60,459 nucleotides of DNA from Alphaproteobacteria bacterium (GCA_009691025.1 SHWB01000010.1:1-60459); one strand, 5' to 3'. Shown: positions 8,978 to 20,325, counted from the first letter of the stretch. The notes: a model not told the origin generated them from the sequence alone. Numbers and translations are program-made.

Positions 8978-9270
8978 CCCGTCGCCGAACGGGCCCCCTC
9001 CCGGGGGTCGTTCCTGCCGGAAGCCTGGTCGGCCGAGTGGGCCTTGGCCTATTGTCGGACATCCCGATCGAGGGCGGTTAGACGCCACGTCGATTTGCTG
9101 TCCGTTCGGTTTGCGCTTCGTCGTTGGCAGGGTCTGCCGCGCTTCGCCGGCACCCCCGGCACGCGCGATCGACGCTCCCGTAATCTCGTATCCCATAATC
9201 TCGTTCCTACAGAGCGAAGACGGGGCGGCTTCCGTGGCGCACGCCCCGGAGTCCGCTCGCGCGCCGGGCC
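8978..9270. other. Intergenic spacer, no gene seen
   Basis: Together with the repeat that follows, this makes a 395-base gap before alaS. Immediately after the amidohydrolase stop is a short C5/G5 stem (CCCCC-TCCC-GGGGG, 8994-9007) that could act as a weak terminator. Near 9178-9206 the octamer TAATCTCG occurs twice, 15 bases apart. I find no convincing reading frame or RNA gene. Confidence 0.5.
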
Positions 9271-9330
9271 CCGCAGTCTCGACTCTGATCAATCCGGGTT
9301 GTAAAACCGCGCGGTCCGGCCGGCCGGCGC
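9271..9330 (+). repeat. Direct repeat, right copy, upstream of alaS
   Basis: Second copy of the unit at 7591-7650: CGCAG-CTCGACTCTG, variable centre, TGTAAAACCGCG, GGTCCGGCCGG and CGGCG, in the same orientation and spacing. It ends 42 bases before the alaS start. If the unit is the native alaS promoter, the left copy was produced when the amidohydrolase segment entered. Confidence 0.6.
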
Positions 9331-9372
9331 CACCGACCAGCGGGGGCGGGCCGGCAGCGTATCGGGTCCGCC

Positions 9373-12060
<2,688 letters not shown>

Positions 12061-12099
12061 TCGAGTGATAGCAACCTTCGCCGACGGACGGGTTACTTC

Positions 12100-12951
12100 A
12101 TGCGCTTCCAGGGTACCGACAGCTATATCGCCACGCCAGACCTAGCCATTGCCGTGAATGCGTCGGTCACTCTCGAACGGCCGCTTCTGGTCAAGGGCGA
12201 ACCGGGTACGGGCAAGACGGTGCTGGCACGCGAGGTGGCGCAGTCGCTAGGCCATCCGCTGATCGAATGGCATGTGAAGTCGACCACGCGAGCCCAGCAC
12301 GGGCTCTACGAATACGATGCCGTGGCACGGCTGCGCGACAGCCAGCTCGGCGATGCCCGTGTTCACGACATTTCCAACTACATCGTGCGCGGCAAGCTGT
12401 GGGAGGCGTTCACTGCGCCGGAGCGGCCGGTGCTGCTGATCGACGAGATCGACAAGGCCGATATCGAATTCCCCAACGATCTTCTGCTCGAGATCGACCG
12501 CATGGAATTCTTCGTCAACGAGACGAAGGAGACGGTGAAGGCGCGGCAGCGGCCAGTCGTCATCATCACCTCCAACAACGAGAAGGAGCTGCCCGACGCC
12601 TTCCTGCGCCGCTGCTTCTTCCACTACATCGCCTTTCCCAACCGAGAGACGATGGAACGCATCGTCGCCGTACATCACCCAGACATCTCGCACCGCCTGG
12701 TACGCGAGGCTCTGACGGTGTTCTTCGAACTGCGCGAGGTGCCGGGCCTTAAGAAGAAGCCATCGACTTCGGAACTGATCGACTGGCTCAAGCTTCTGAT
12801 GGCCGAGGACATCTCGCCCGAGGTGCTGCGCGAGAAGGAACCCGGCAAGGCGATCCCGCCGCTCTATGGCGCGTTGCTCAAATCGGAGCAGGACGTGCAG
12901 CTCTTCGAGCGGCTGGCCTTCCTCAACCGCCGCGAACGCGCGCGCGAGTAG
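12100..12951 (+). CDS. MoxR-type AAA+ ATPase (CoxD-like)
   Basis: A protein of 283 residues. Walker A GEPGTGKT at residues 33-40, Walker B VLLIDEIDKAD at 111-121, sensor-1 region VVIITSNNEKELPDAFLRRC with the arginine-rich finger, and the MoxR-type signature around VHDISNYIVRGKLWEAF. MoxR ATPases act as chaperones that insert cofactors or activate protein complexes together with a partner bearing a von Willebrand A domain. That partner lies immediately downstream at 13145, after a palindromic repeat. Relatives are the CoxD/CoxE pair of aerobic CO dehydrogenase clusters. The molybdenum hydroxylase at 27-31 kb in this window could be a client, but that is inference. Ends with TAG. Confidence 0.9.
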   Translation: MRFQGTDSYIATPDLAIAVNASVTLERPLLVKGEPGTGKTVLAREVAQSLGHPLIEWHVKSTTRAQHGLYEYDAVARLRDSQLGDARVHDISNYIVRGKLWEAFTAPERPVLLIDEIDKADIEFPNDLLLEIDRMEFFVNETKETVKARQRPVVIITSNNEKELPDAFLRRCFFHYIAFPNRETMERIVAVHHPDISHRLVREALTVFFELREVPGLKKKPSTSELIDWLKLLMAEDISPEVLREKEPGKAIPPLYGALLKSEQDVQLFERLAFLNRRERARE

Positions 12952-12967
12952 CGTCGGTGCTGACCTG

Positions 12968-13123
12968 GCGCCACCCCCACCTCACCTTCCCCGTCGCGTG
13001 CCCGACGGGTCCCCTCCCTCTCCGCCCCCAGTGGGCGGAGAGGGCTGACGGAGGCGGCGCGGAAGCAATTATCACCCTCTCCTACCCAGGGGGCCGAGAG
13101 GGCATGGAGAGGTGGGGGTGCTA
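12968..13123. repeat. MITE-like long palindrome
   Basis: The outer arms CACCCCCACCTC (near 12970) and GAGGTGGGGGTG (near 13110) are inverted complements. The interior has a second palindrome CTCTCCGCCC...GGGCGGAGAG and another CCTCTCCTACC / GAGAGGG pair. This is a non-coding, foldable element of the kind dispersed in alphaproteobacterial spacers; it occupies nearly all of the space between the MoxR and CoxE-like genes. A related element lies at 35354-35556. Confidence 0.55.
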
Positions 13124-13144
13124 CCGTCAAGCTGGTAGTAATAC

Positions 13145-14356
13145 ATGACCTCCCGCGCTGCGGCGGCACGCGGTACGGCGACCTTCGCCTCGTTCTTCGA
13201 AGCGCTGCGGCGCGCCGGCGTGCCGGCGACGATACGCGAATATCTCGACTTGCTGACCGCCGTTGATCGCGGCCTCGCCCGCTTCGATGTCGAGGCCTTC
13301 TACCATCTCTCGCGCGCCGTGATGGTGAAGGATGAGCGGCATTTCGACCGTTTTGACCAGGTCTTCGCGCATGTCTTTCGCGGCCTCGAATCGCCACCCG
13401 ACGCGGCCACCATAGACATCCCGAAGGAATGGCTCGCCATCCTCGCCGAACTCAACCTGAGCGACGAGGAGAAGACCCAGATCCAGTCTATGGGCGGTCT
13501 CGACAAGCTGCTGGAGACGCTGCGCCAGCGGCTGGAGGAGCAGAATGGCAGGCACCAGGGCGGCAGCAAATGGGTCGGCACCGCCGGCACCTCGCCCTAC
13601 GGCTCCGGCGGCTACAACCCCGAAGGCGTGCGCATCGGAGACGAGGGCGAGCGGCAAGGCCGCGCCGTCAAGGTGTGGGAGCGGCGCGAGTTTCGCGATC
13701 TCTCCGGCGATGTCGAGCTGGGCACGCGCGCGATCAAGCTGGCGCTGCGCCGCCTGCGCCGTTTCGCCCGCGAGGGCGCGGCGGATGAGCTGGATCTACC
13801 CGGCACCATCGGCGCCACGGCGCGCAACGGCGGCCTGCTCGACCTGAAGCTGGTGCCGGAGCGGCGCAATGCCGCCAAGGTGCTGCTGCTGCTCGATGTC
13901 GGCGGCTCTATGGACCCGCATGTGCGCCGCTGCGAGCGGCTGTTCTCGGCGGCGCGCGGCGAGTTCCGCCACCTCGAGCATTTCTACTTCCACAACTGTG
14001 TCTACGAGAGCCTGTGGCGCGAGAACCGCCGCCGCCACGACCGTCGCATCGACACCTGGGAGATCATCAACACGTACCCGCCGGACTGGCGCGTGGTGAT
14101 CGTCGGCGATGCCGCCATGGCGCCATACGAGCTGACGGCGCCCGGCGGCAGCGTCGAGCACTACAACCCGGAGGCGGGCGAGGTGTGGCTGCGCCGCCTC
14201 GTGCGCAGCTTCCCGCGCACGGTTTGGATCAACCCGGTGGCGCCGACTCGCTGGCGCTACTTCGATTCCGTCGGCGGCGTTACCGAGATCCTCGACGGCC
14301 GCATGTACCCGATGACGCTCGAAGGCCTCGACGCGGCCATGCGGGAGATGACGTAA
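13145..14356 (+). CDS. VWA domain-containing CoxE-like protein
   Basis: A protein of 403 residues. The C-terminal half is a von Willebrand factor A-like domain with the CoxE-type metal-site motif LLLDVGGSMDPHVRRCERLF (about residues 242-261) and a conserved WEIINTYPPDWRVVIVGDA segment. The N-terminal half is the helical VWA-CoxE extension. It is encoded just after the MoxR ATPase in the same direction and the two almost certainly work together as an ATPase/metal-site-adaptor pair that activates another protein. No membrane segment or signal peptide is seen, so it is cytoplasmic. Ends with TAA, then a REP pair separates it from convergent icd. Confidence 0.88.
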   Translation: MTSRAAAARGTATFASFFEALRRAGVPATIREYLDLLTAVDRGLARFDVEAFYHLSRAVMVKDERHFDRFDQVFAHVFRGLESPPDAATIDIPKEWLAILAELNLSDEEKTQIQSMGGLDKLLETLRQRLEEQNGRHQGGSKWVGTAGTSPYGSGGYNPEGVRIGDEGERQGRAVKVWERREFRDLSGDVELGTRAIKLALRRLRRFAREGAADELDLPGTIGATARNGGLLDLKLVPERRNAAKVLLLLDVGGSMDPHVRRCERLFSAARGEFRHLEHFYFHNCVYESLWRENRRRHDRRIDTWEIINTYPPDWRVVIVGDAAMAPYELTAPGGSVEHYNPEAGEVWLRRLVRSFPRTVWINPVAPTRWRYFDSVGGVTEILDGRMYPMTLEGLDAAMREMT

Positions 14357-14395
14357 CGGCGGCGCGGGCAATCGGGCCACATTTCCACCGCCGGG

Positions 14396-14525
14396 CCTCG
14401 TCCTTCGAGACGCCGGGCTATCCCCGGCTCCTCAGGATGAGGCCCTTCTTGTTTGCATAAACACCGTGTTCCCCCGAGGTCCTCACCCTGAGGAGCCCGC
14501 GCAGCGGGCGTCTCGAAGGGCGAGG
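14396..14525. repeat. REPIN-like pair of inverted REP elements
   Basis: Copies at 14396-14443 (GCCTCGTCCTTCGAGACGCC ... CTCAGGATGAGG) and, inverted, 14474-14525 (GGTCCTCACCCTGAGGAGCC ... GTCTCGAAGGGCGAGG). They lie between two convergent genes (CoxE-like and icd), where such hairpins can also serve as bidirectional transcription stops. Same family as 4217-4345. Confidence 0.65.
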
Positions 14526-14560
14526 ATCGCGTGGTCTCGTCGCTTTCGGCGCGCCCGACG

Positions 14561-15778
14561 CTACTTCGACAGCGCGTGCTTGAGATTGTCGTCGATGGCG
14601 TCGAAGAACTTGCCGGTCGACAGGTGTGGCTGTCTCGGGCCAACGAGGATGGCGAGGTCCTTGGTCATCTTGCCGCTCTCGACCGTCTCGATGCAGACCC
14701 GCTCCAGCGTCTCGGCGAAGAGCGTGACCTCGGGCGTGCCGTCGAACTGGCCACGATACTTGAGGCCGCGCGTCCAGGCGAAGATCGAGGCTATCGGGTT
14801 GGTCGAGGTCTCCTCGCCGCGCTGATGGGCGCGGTAGTGGCGCGTCACCGTGCCGTGCGCGGCCTCGGCCTCGACGGCCTTGCCGTCCGGCGTCAGCAGC
14901 ACCGAGGTCATCAGGCCGAGCGAGCCGAAGCCTTGGGCCAGCGTGTCGGACTGCACGTCGCCGTCGTAGTTCTTGCAGGCCCACACGAAGTCGCCTTCCC
15001 ACTTCAGGGCGGCGGCGACCATGTCGTCTATCAGGCGGTGCTCGTAGACCAGCTTGCGCTTGGCGAACTCGGCCTTGAACTCGGTGTCGAACACCTCCTG
15101 GAAGATGTCCTTGAAGCGGCCGTCATAGACTTTGAGGATCGTGTTCTTGGTCGACAGGTAGACCGGGTAGTTGCGGGCGACGCCGTAGTTGAAGCAGGCG
15201 CGCGCGAAGCCGCGGATCGATTCGTCTAGGTTGTACATGGCCAGCGCCACGCCGGCGCCGGGGAACTTGAACACCTCGTACTCGACCGGTTTGCCGCCGT
15301 CCTCGGGCTCGAATTTGATCGTCAGCCTACCCTTGCCCGGCACCTTGAAGTCGGTGGCGCGGTACTGGTCGCCGAAGGCATGGCGGCCGATGACTATGGG
15401 CTTGGTCCAGCCCGGTACCAGGCGCGGCACGTTGGAGATGACGATCGGCTCGCGGAACACCGTGCCGTCTAGGATGTTGCGGATGGTGCCGTTCGGCGAC
15501 CGCCACATCTGCTTGAGGCCGAACTCGGCGACGCGCGCCTCGTCGGGGGTGATGGTGGCGCATTTGACGCCGACGCCGTGTTTGAGGATGGAGTTGGCGG
15601 AGTCGATGGTGATCTGGTCGTTCGTCGCGTCGCGCTTCTCGACCGACAAATCGTAATAGAGCAGGTCGATGTCGAGATAGGGCAGAATCAGCCGTTCGCG
15701 GATCCACTGCCAGATGATGCGCGTCATCTCGTCGCCGTCGAGTTCGACGACGGGGTTACTCACCTTTATCTTGATCAT
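14561..15778 (-). CDS. icd: NADP-dependent isocitrate dehydrogenase
   Basis: A protein of 405 residues. Oxidative decarboxylation of isocitrate to 2-oxoglutarate in the TCA cycle. The sequence is the type common in alphaproteobacteria and eukaryotic cytosol: [19 protein letters not shown] at the N-terminus, the [20 protein letters not shown] region, the [19 protein letters not shown] substrate-binding segment, [20 protein letters not shown] and the NADP-binding [12 protein letters not shown]. The ATG at 15778 gives MIKIKVSNP; the longer open frame upstream has no similarity. Ends with TAG. It is convergent with the CoxE-like gene and divergently unrelated to the LOG gene upstream on the same strand. 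Confidence 0.95.
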   Translation of the reverse strand: MIKIKVSNPVVELDGDEMTRIIWQWIRERLILPYLDIDLLYYDLSVEKRDATNDQITIDSANSILKHGVGVKCATITPDEARVAEFGLKQMWRSPNGTIRNILDGTVFREPIVISNVPRLVPGWTKPIVIGRHAFGDQYRATDFKVPGKGRLTIKFEPEDGGKPVEYEVFKFPGAGVALAMYNLDESIRGFARACFNYGVARNYPVYLSTKNTILKVYDGRFKDIFQEVFDTEFKAEFAKRKLVYEHRLIDDMVAAALKWEGDFVWACKNYDGDVQSDTLAQGFGSLGLMTSVLLTPDGKAVEAEAAHGTVTRHYRAHQRGEETSTNPIASIFAWTRGLKYRGQFDGTPEVTLFAETLERVCIETVESGKMTKDLAILVGPRQPHLSTGKFFDAIDDNLKHALSK

Positions 15779-15925
15779 GCCACGGCTCTCCGCGAAGGAC
15801 GGGCGAAGGAGGGGGGAGTGCTGCGGAAGGCGGTGTGCCGGCCGGCCGCGTGGCACGCCGGCCCATCGGCCGGCGGCGGAACATAGGCGAGGCGGTGGGC
15901 CGGCCGCAACCCTCCGCGCGGGGCT

Positions 15926-16510
15926 CTAGAGGCGGGCGCGGTCGACCGACTGGTCGTGCCCGGTGATGGCCGCCAGCGCCGGCAGTACGTCCTCCAGCCG
16001 GTCGAGGAAGGTGAACAGCCTTCCGTGCTCGGCGCGCGCGTAGCCATTGGTGACGATGGCGTCGACGAGGGCGCGCAGGGGGCCCCAGTAGCCGTCGCTG
16101 TCGAGCACCACCACCGGCTTGTCGTGCAGGCCGAGTTGGCGCCAGGTGACGATCTCGAAGGCCTCGTCGAGCGTGCCGAGGCCGCCCGGCAGCACCACGA
16201 AGGCGTCCGACAGCTCGGCCATGCGGGCCTTGCGCTCGTGCATGCTGGCGACCACCTCCAGCCGAGCCACGCCATGGTGGCCGATCTCGCGGCGGTCGAG
16301 GAAGGTGGGAATGACGCCGATCACCTCGCCGCCGGCGGCGATGGCGGCGTCGGCGACCGCCCGCATCAGGCCGATGCGGCCACCGCCATAGACCAGCGTC
16401 ACGCTGGCTTCGGCAAGGGTGCGGCCGAGCGCGGCGGCAAGGCGCCGGTGGCTGTCGGGTCCGTGATCGGACGATCCGCAGTAGACGGCGACGGCAAGGG
16501 GATGGGGCAT
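15926..16510 (-). CDS. LOG family (TIGR00730) protein, putative cytokinin riboside 5'-monophosphate phosphoribohydrolase
   Basis: A protein of 194 residues. Lysine-decarboxylase-like Rossmann fold with the LOG signature: VYGGGRIGLM and the catalytic PGGLGTLDEAFE motif, plus R-K in MHERKARM. Family members hydrolyse the N-glycosidic bond of nucleoside monophosphates such as cytokinin ribotides; in bacteria the physiological substrate may be other AMP/GMP derivatives. Start ATG at 16510 (MPHPLAVAVYCGSS); ends with TAG at 15926-15928. It lies upstream of icd on the same strand with a 147-base gap and is divergent from the LysM-type pseudogene. Confidence 0.88.
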   Translation of the reverse strand: MPHPLAVAVYCGSSDHGPDSHRRLAAALGRTLAEASVTLVYGGGRIGLMRAVADAAIAAGGEVIGVIPTFLDRREIGHHGVARLEVVASMHERKARMAELSDAFVVLPGGLGTLDEAFEIVTWRQLGLHDKPVVVLDSDGYWGPLRALVDAIVTNGYARAEHGRLFTFLDRLEDVLPALAAITGHDQSVDRARL

Positions 16511-16637
16511 TGCAAATGGCTGATTCCGGGGCTTTGCTGGGAAGGCGGGAGCCGGCGGTTCTATCGACACCTGCGCCATACTAGCGTAAAGACGAATCGT
16601 CGACAGGGAGCTGGCACGAAAGGCGCGCGCGTAAACC

Positions 16638-17570
16638 GGTCCCGGATACTCGGTGGAGTCGCCAACCTGTTCATTGCCGCACTGGTTGGCATTTACGCCT
16701 ATTTCCAGCTGCCGTCGCCCGACGCGCCGGCGACGACACCTGTGGCCAACGCGCCGTCCCAGCCGGCACGCCGGCGCCCACCCCGGCCACGCCAGGATCT
16801 CCCGCCAGGCCTGCCTTCGATATCGTGCGCGTCGACCCCTACGGCAACCTCGTTGTCGCCGTGCGCGCCGATATCGACTGCACCATCGTCGTGCGCGATG
16901 GCTAGCGCATCGTCGGCACGGTCAGTTACGACAGCCGCGGCGAATGGGTCCTGGTTCCCGGCGAGCCGCTCGCCGCCGGCCGCCACGAATTGTCGTTGAG
17001 TGCCGATTGCGGCGATGGCGGCCCGCGCCTGTCCGCCGCGTCGTGGTGGTCGTGGTGCCGGCGCGCGGCCAGAGCGTTCCCGGCCAGCCTGGTCCCGCGG
17101 CTCGCTCGCCGTCGCCGTGCCGGCGCACCGGCGAAGGGCCCAGCGAGGTGCTGCAGACGCCGGACATGCCGTCGCGCTACCTTTCGGGCTTCGTCGTGCC
17201 GCAGCAGGCGCTTCGCCCCGATGGCACGCCCGCGCCGCAGCCGTAGATGGGCGCCGACCGGCCGCTGTTGGGATTCGTCGTGCCGGAAAATATGCTGCGT
17301 GGCGACGCGCCCGTGCTCGGCGCCATCGATTACGACGATACCGGACGCGTCATCTTGTCCGGCCGCGCCGAGCCTGGCGCCCGCCTGCAGGTATATCTTG
17401 ACAACGAATAGATCGGGGCCGCCTAGGCCGACCAACAGGGCCTCTGGCCTTTGCGCCCGTCGCACAATTTCGGTCCCGGCGAGCACACGCTGCGCATCGA
17501 ACAGGCAGGGCCCGACGGCAAGGTGGTCGCGCGCATCGAGCAGCCCTTCACACGCGGCACGGCGCACGCC
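16638..17570 (+). pseudogene. LysM/Ig-like envelope protein, decayed N-terminal part
   Basis: Pieces in three frames join into a membrane-anchored peptidoglycan-binding-type protein: VNRSRILGGVANLFIAALVG with one membrane segment, an Ala/Pro linker, a first repeat (FDIVRVDPYGNLVVAVR ... RIVGTVSYDSRGEWVLVP) and a second similar repeat (GAIDYDDTGRVILSGRAEPG ... ARLQVYLDNE). At least two frameshifts lie near 16780 and 17000, and perhaps more near 17100. In-frame TAGs lie at 16903, 17244, 17409 and 17424. The C-terminal LysM domain expected in this family is missing: homology stops near 17570 exactly where the C-terminus of the opposite-strand adaptor gene begins, so a deletion has fused the two gene tails. 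Confidence 0.65.
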
Positions 17571-18554
17571 AATCCAAAGGCCTCCCGGCGAATCGTCGAT
17601 GATCTCGACCGGGTCGAAGACGATGCGATTGTCGGCGCCAACCAGATTGACGACGACGGTGCCGTCATCGGCCAGCGTCAGCACCGAGGAAGGAACCAGA
17701 CAGCCGCGGCGCTCGCCGAGAGGAATGGTAAGCCGCGCCGTCAAGCCGTCGCGCAGCGCGAGATCCGCGTTGGGGACCTAGACCTCGATGCGGAAGGTGC
17801 GCGTCTTCGGATCGGCTTCGGCGGCGACGAAGGCGATTGTACCGGTGACAGTGGAGCCGCCGATGATGCTGGCGCCGGCGGCCCGGCCCCTGGCCAGGGC
17901 GCCGACCGCGCGTTCGTTGGCCTGGGCGACGACGAGCATCGGATCGAGGTCTACGATGGCGGCGACGCGCCCGCCGACCGACAGGTAATCGCCGAGTTCA
18001 ACATGTTCGGCGCCGACGATTCAGGCGAATGGGGCTCGTATCTCGGCGCGCGCGATGTCGAGGCGGGCCTGTTCTATGGCGGCGCGCGCGCCATCGAGTT
18101 GCGCCTGGGATGCGGCAATCCCGGTCTCGGCGCGGTAGCCCTTGCGGGCGAGGTAGGCCGCCGCGGCATGCTCGATCTGGCGCTGGCGCAGCAGCGCCTC
18201 GGCCTCGGCAAGTCGGGCCTTGCGGTCGTCGGTGGCGAGGCGGGCGATGACGGCGCCCTTCTCGACGCTGTCGACACGGCGCACGAGAAGTTCGGCAACT
18301 CGACAGGGCGTCTCGGCGCGGCGGCGCGCCTCGGTCCGCCCGGCCACGGTCTGGATGATGGCGTGGGTGGTGGAGACCATCTGGACGACGCGAACGGAAA
18401 CCGGAGGCGTCGCGGCGGCACCTGTCGGCTTGCCATCGGAGGTTGAGGTGTCGCCCGGCGCGGCGCCGCCGATCTGACCCGACATAATCCACAGCGTCGC
18501 GACCGCCGTGATGGCGACCGCGATGGCAATTTGACCATTGAGTTTCAGGCTCAT
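17565..18554 (-). pseudogene. RND efflux membrane fusion protein, two nonsense codons and lost C-terminus
   Basis: From ATG 18554 (MSLKLNGQ, one membrane anchor) the frame gives a standard periplasmic adaptor: VSVRVVQMVSTTHAI, the biotinyl-lipoyl half-motif and hairpin (LLVRRVDSVEKGAVIARL, coiled coil with AEAEALLRQRQ), the IRAPFA/IVGAEHVELGDYLSVG barrel and TARLTIPLGERRGCLVPSSV. In-frame TGA at 18023-18021 (APFA*IVG, normally Gly) and TAG at 17780-17778 (RIEV*VPN, normally Glu) interrupt it. The last ~45 residues are lost at about 17565. No inner-membrane RND pump gene remains next to it. It was probably controlled by the PadR gene directly upstream. Confidence 0.75.
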
Positions 18555-18580
18555 TCCCGAACCCTCTACAGCGTCGCCTA

Positions 18581-19123
18581 TTAGGCGATGGCGCGTTCCC
18601 CGAGCAGCGAGGCGGCGACGACCTCGTGGCCGTGTTCGTCGATCCACGCCGCCATGGCCTCGTAGATCGCCAGGCCGAAGCCGTGAACGAAGCGTTCTCC
18701 CGGTCGCGCTGCCGCCGCTTCGCAATGCGCCTTCATGCGCTCGATCGTGGCCTGCAGTTCGGAACGACGCTGCGCAATCAGGCCTTCCACCGCGCTGGCC
18801 GGAATCAGATGGGCGAACAGCAGGCGGAAGAGGAAATCGGAGCGAAACTTGTCGGCGCCGCCAGGCGCTTCGAGCGCGTCGAGCAGCGCCAGCCGGCCGG
18901 AGGGCGTTATGGAGTAGACCTTCTTCGCCGGTCGGCCTTCCTGGGCGCGCTCGATGACGGTCGCCGAGCCTTCGTCGAGCAGGCGGGCGAGCGCCGGATA
19001 GATCGAGCCGAAGCCGATGTCGTGGATGTGGCCGTATGGACCGTCCTCGAAGGCTTTCTTGATCTCGTAGCCGGAGGCCGGCCCGTGCGACAGCACCGCG
19101 AGGCACAGGGTACGCGTGTCCAT
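18581..19123 (-). CDS. PadR family transcriptional regulator
   Basis: A protein of 180 residues. N-terminal winged helix-turn-helix of PadR type (LCLAVLSHGPASGYEIKKAF, GSIYPALARLLDEG, and the wing with EEG/EGRPAKKVYSITPSGR) and a C-terminal helical dimerisation domain of the Vir/subfamily-1 kind. PadR repressors usually sense small aromatic or toxic compounds and repress adjacent transporter genes. The gene directly precedes the broken efflux adaptor by 26 bases, and an AT-rich palindrome lies 60-80 bases upstream, so autorepression of a padR-efflux operon is likely. The frame is intact although its apparent target is dead. Ends with tandem TAA-TAG. Confidence 0.88.
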   Translation of the reverse strand: MDTRTLCLAVLSHGPASGYEIKKAFEDGPYGHIHDIGFGSIYPALARLLDEGSATVIERAQEGRPAKKVYSITPSGRLALLDALEAPGGADKFRSDFLFRLLFAHLIPASAVEGLIAQRRSELQATIERMKAHCEAAAARPGERFVHGFGLAIYEAMAAWIDEHGHEVVAASLLGERAIA

Positions 19124-19150
19124 GGGTAATCCTGCCCACTATTGACAGTC

Positions 19151-19204
19151 GCATATATATCGCGCAGAGAATAGCAACACAAGATATATCGTAAAAATAT
19201 ATCT
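19151..19204 (-). promoter_or_regulatory. AT-rich palindromic operator upstream of padR
   Basis: The inverted repeat AGATATAT-N7-ATATATCT lies at 19182-19204, with a second ATATATAT run at 19153-19160. This stretch is sharply AT-rich in an otherwise GC-rich spacer. PadR family proteins bind such ATAT-type dyads (family knowledge), and the site is placed over the expected padR promoter. Confidence 0.6.
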
Positions 19205-19427
19205 ATCATGGCGCATAGGGCGGCTGCGGATGCGCGAGGCGTTCGCCAGAGCTGATTGGCAATCTATAGTGCGTTCGGTTGTGCCGGCGGGGCACCGCCA
19301 TGTGGTCAGGGACGGCGCATGAAAGTGGGTGAATTTTACATCGCGGCCGTAGGTTGTTCGCGATGACGCCGCCCGGTGGTGGCTGCGGCGTCGAGCACGC
19401 CCGTTGGGCCGAGGCCTGAGTCTTGAA

Positions 19428-19542
19428 TTCCGTCCTCGGAATGGGGCTCGATGAGCATCGGGATCAACGACCAGTGGCGTATCTGCTTTTGCTGGGCCGA
19501 CGGCGATGCCGTCGAGGTCAGGTGGTCGATTACCATCGATGA
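19428..19542 (+). pseudogene. higB: higB toxin remnant (C-terminal part)
   Basis: The frame reading SIGINDQWRICFCWADGDA is the conserved C-terminal signature of RelE-fold HigB mRNA-interferase toxins. A one-base shift at about 19519 is needed to recover the normal ending VVDYHR followed by TGA at 19540-19542. An in-frame TGA near 19420 and loss of similarity upstream show that the N-terminal two-thirds are gone. It lies 20 bases before the higA-like gene, the canonical higBA order. Confidence 0.6.
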
Positions 19543-19562
19543 CGAACGTGGAGTATTGCGGA

Positions 19563-19856
19563 ATGTCAGAACTGCACAACCCTCATTCTGGAGAGATTAT
19601 GAAGCTGTAATTTCTCGACGAAATCGGAATGAGCCAGAACGCGCTGGCACGTGCGATCGCGGTGCCGGCCAATCGTATTCACGCGATCGTCAAGGGCGCC
19701 CGCGACACAACGGCCGACACGGATTTGCGTCTGTGCCGCTTCTTCGGCCTATCCTAAGGCTATTTCCTGCGCTTGCAGAACGCCTTTGACACAATGGAAG
19801 AGAAGCGCCGGATCGCGGCCGAGATCGGCAGTATCCGGCCCTGGCGCGCGGCCTGA
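19563..19856 (+). pseudogene. higA: higA antitoxin with two in-frame TAA codons
   Basis: One uninterrupted frame, except for two stops, encodes a HigA/VapI-type XRE antitoxin: LHNPHSGEIM, GMSQNALARAIAVPANRIHA (helix-turn-helix), IVKGARDTTADT, LRLCRFFGLS and YFLRLQNAFD. TAA at 19608-19610 (MKL*FLDE) and at 19755-19757 (GLS*GYFLR) both replace positions that are Glu in the family, so both would be GAA-to-TAA changes. With higB also destroyed, this toxin-antitoxin module is dead and poses no toxicity constraint. Confidence 0.7.
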
Positions 19857-19860
19857 CAGC

Positions 19861-20268
19861 TCAGTAGCTTACGCAGGCGGCGTTGATGGCACCGATGGCG
19901 ACGGAGGCCGCCGCCAGCGTGATGCCGGCCGCCATATTGCCTTCCTCGATGTGCCGCGAGATACCACGCAGCAGGAAATCGACCAGCGCGAAGACCGCGA
20001 TCTGCACGACCAGCGCGATCGCCGCCCAGACCGCCATGTCGATCAGAGAGACGCTGTGTATGACGGTGCTGGCGAGCGGCAGGACGAATCCCAGCACGGC
20101 ACCGGCCAGACTCGCCGCAACCGCCGTGTTGCCCTTGCGTATCAGTGCCGCTTCGTTGTGCGGCGTGATTGCCATGTACACGACGAGAAAGATGCCCAGC
20201 GCCGTCAGCGAGACGGCGAAGTACAGCAGGAAGCTGCCGATGCCATGCAGTGAGATCATGATGCCCAT
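19861..20268 (-). CDS. DUF350 (UPF0719) membrane protein, YjfL-like
   Basis: A protein of 135 residues made of two similar halves, each with two hydrophobic helices (FLLYFAVSLTALGIFLVVY and ASLAGAVLGFVLPLAS; then MAVWAAIALVVQIAVFALV and a glycine/alanine-rich last helix). This internal duplication is typical of DUF350. In Escherichia coli the equivalent YjfL sits beside YjfM (DUF1190) and YjfC (ATP-grasp ligase); the same three families lie here on one strand in the order DUF1190, ATP-grasp, DUF350. Function unknown; proposed roles for the family involve inner-membrane stress. It follows the ligase by 118 bases that contain a REP-like element. Confidence 0.82.
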   Translation of the reverse strand: MGIMISLHGIGSFLLYFAVSLTALGIFLVVYMAITPHNEAALIRKGNTAVAASLAGAVLGFVLPLASTVIHSVSLIDMAVWAAIALVVQIAVFALVDFLLRGISRHIEEGNMAAGITLAAASVAIGAINAACVSY

Positions 20269-20325
20269 GTCGCCCCCCTTGTCGTCAGCCCGTGCGCGGC
20301 AAGGTGCCGCTCATGGTTAGACAGG

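Noticed and set aside
7679-9292. Long minus-strand ORF (537 codons) opposite the amidohydrolase
   Set aside because: It is an antisense shadow in high-GC DNA; the plus strand carries the real amidohydrolase with a full motif set.
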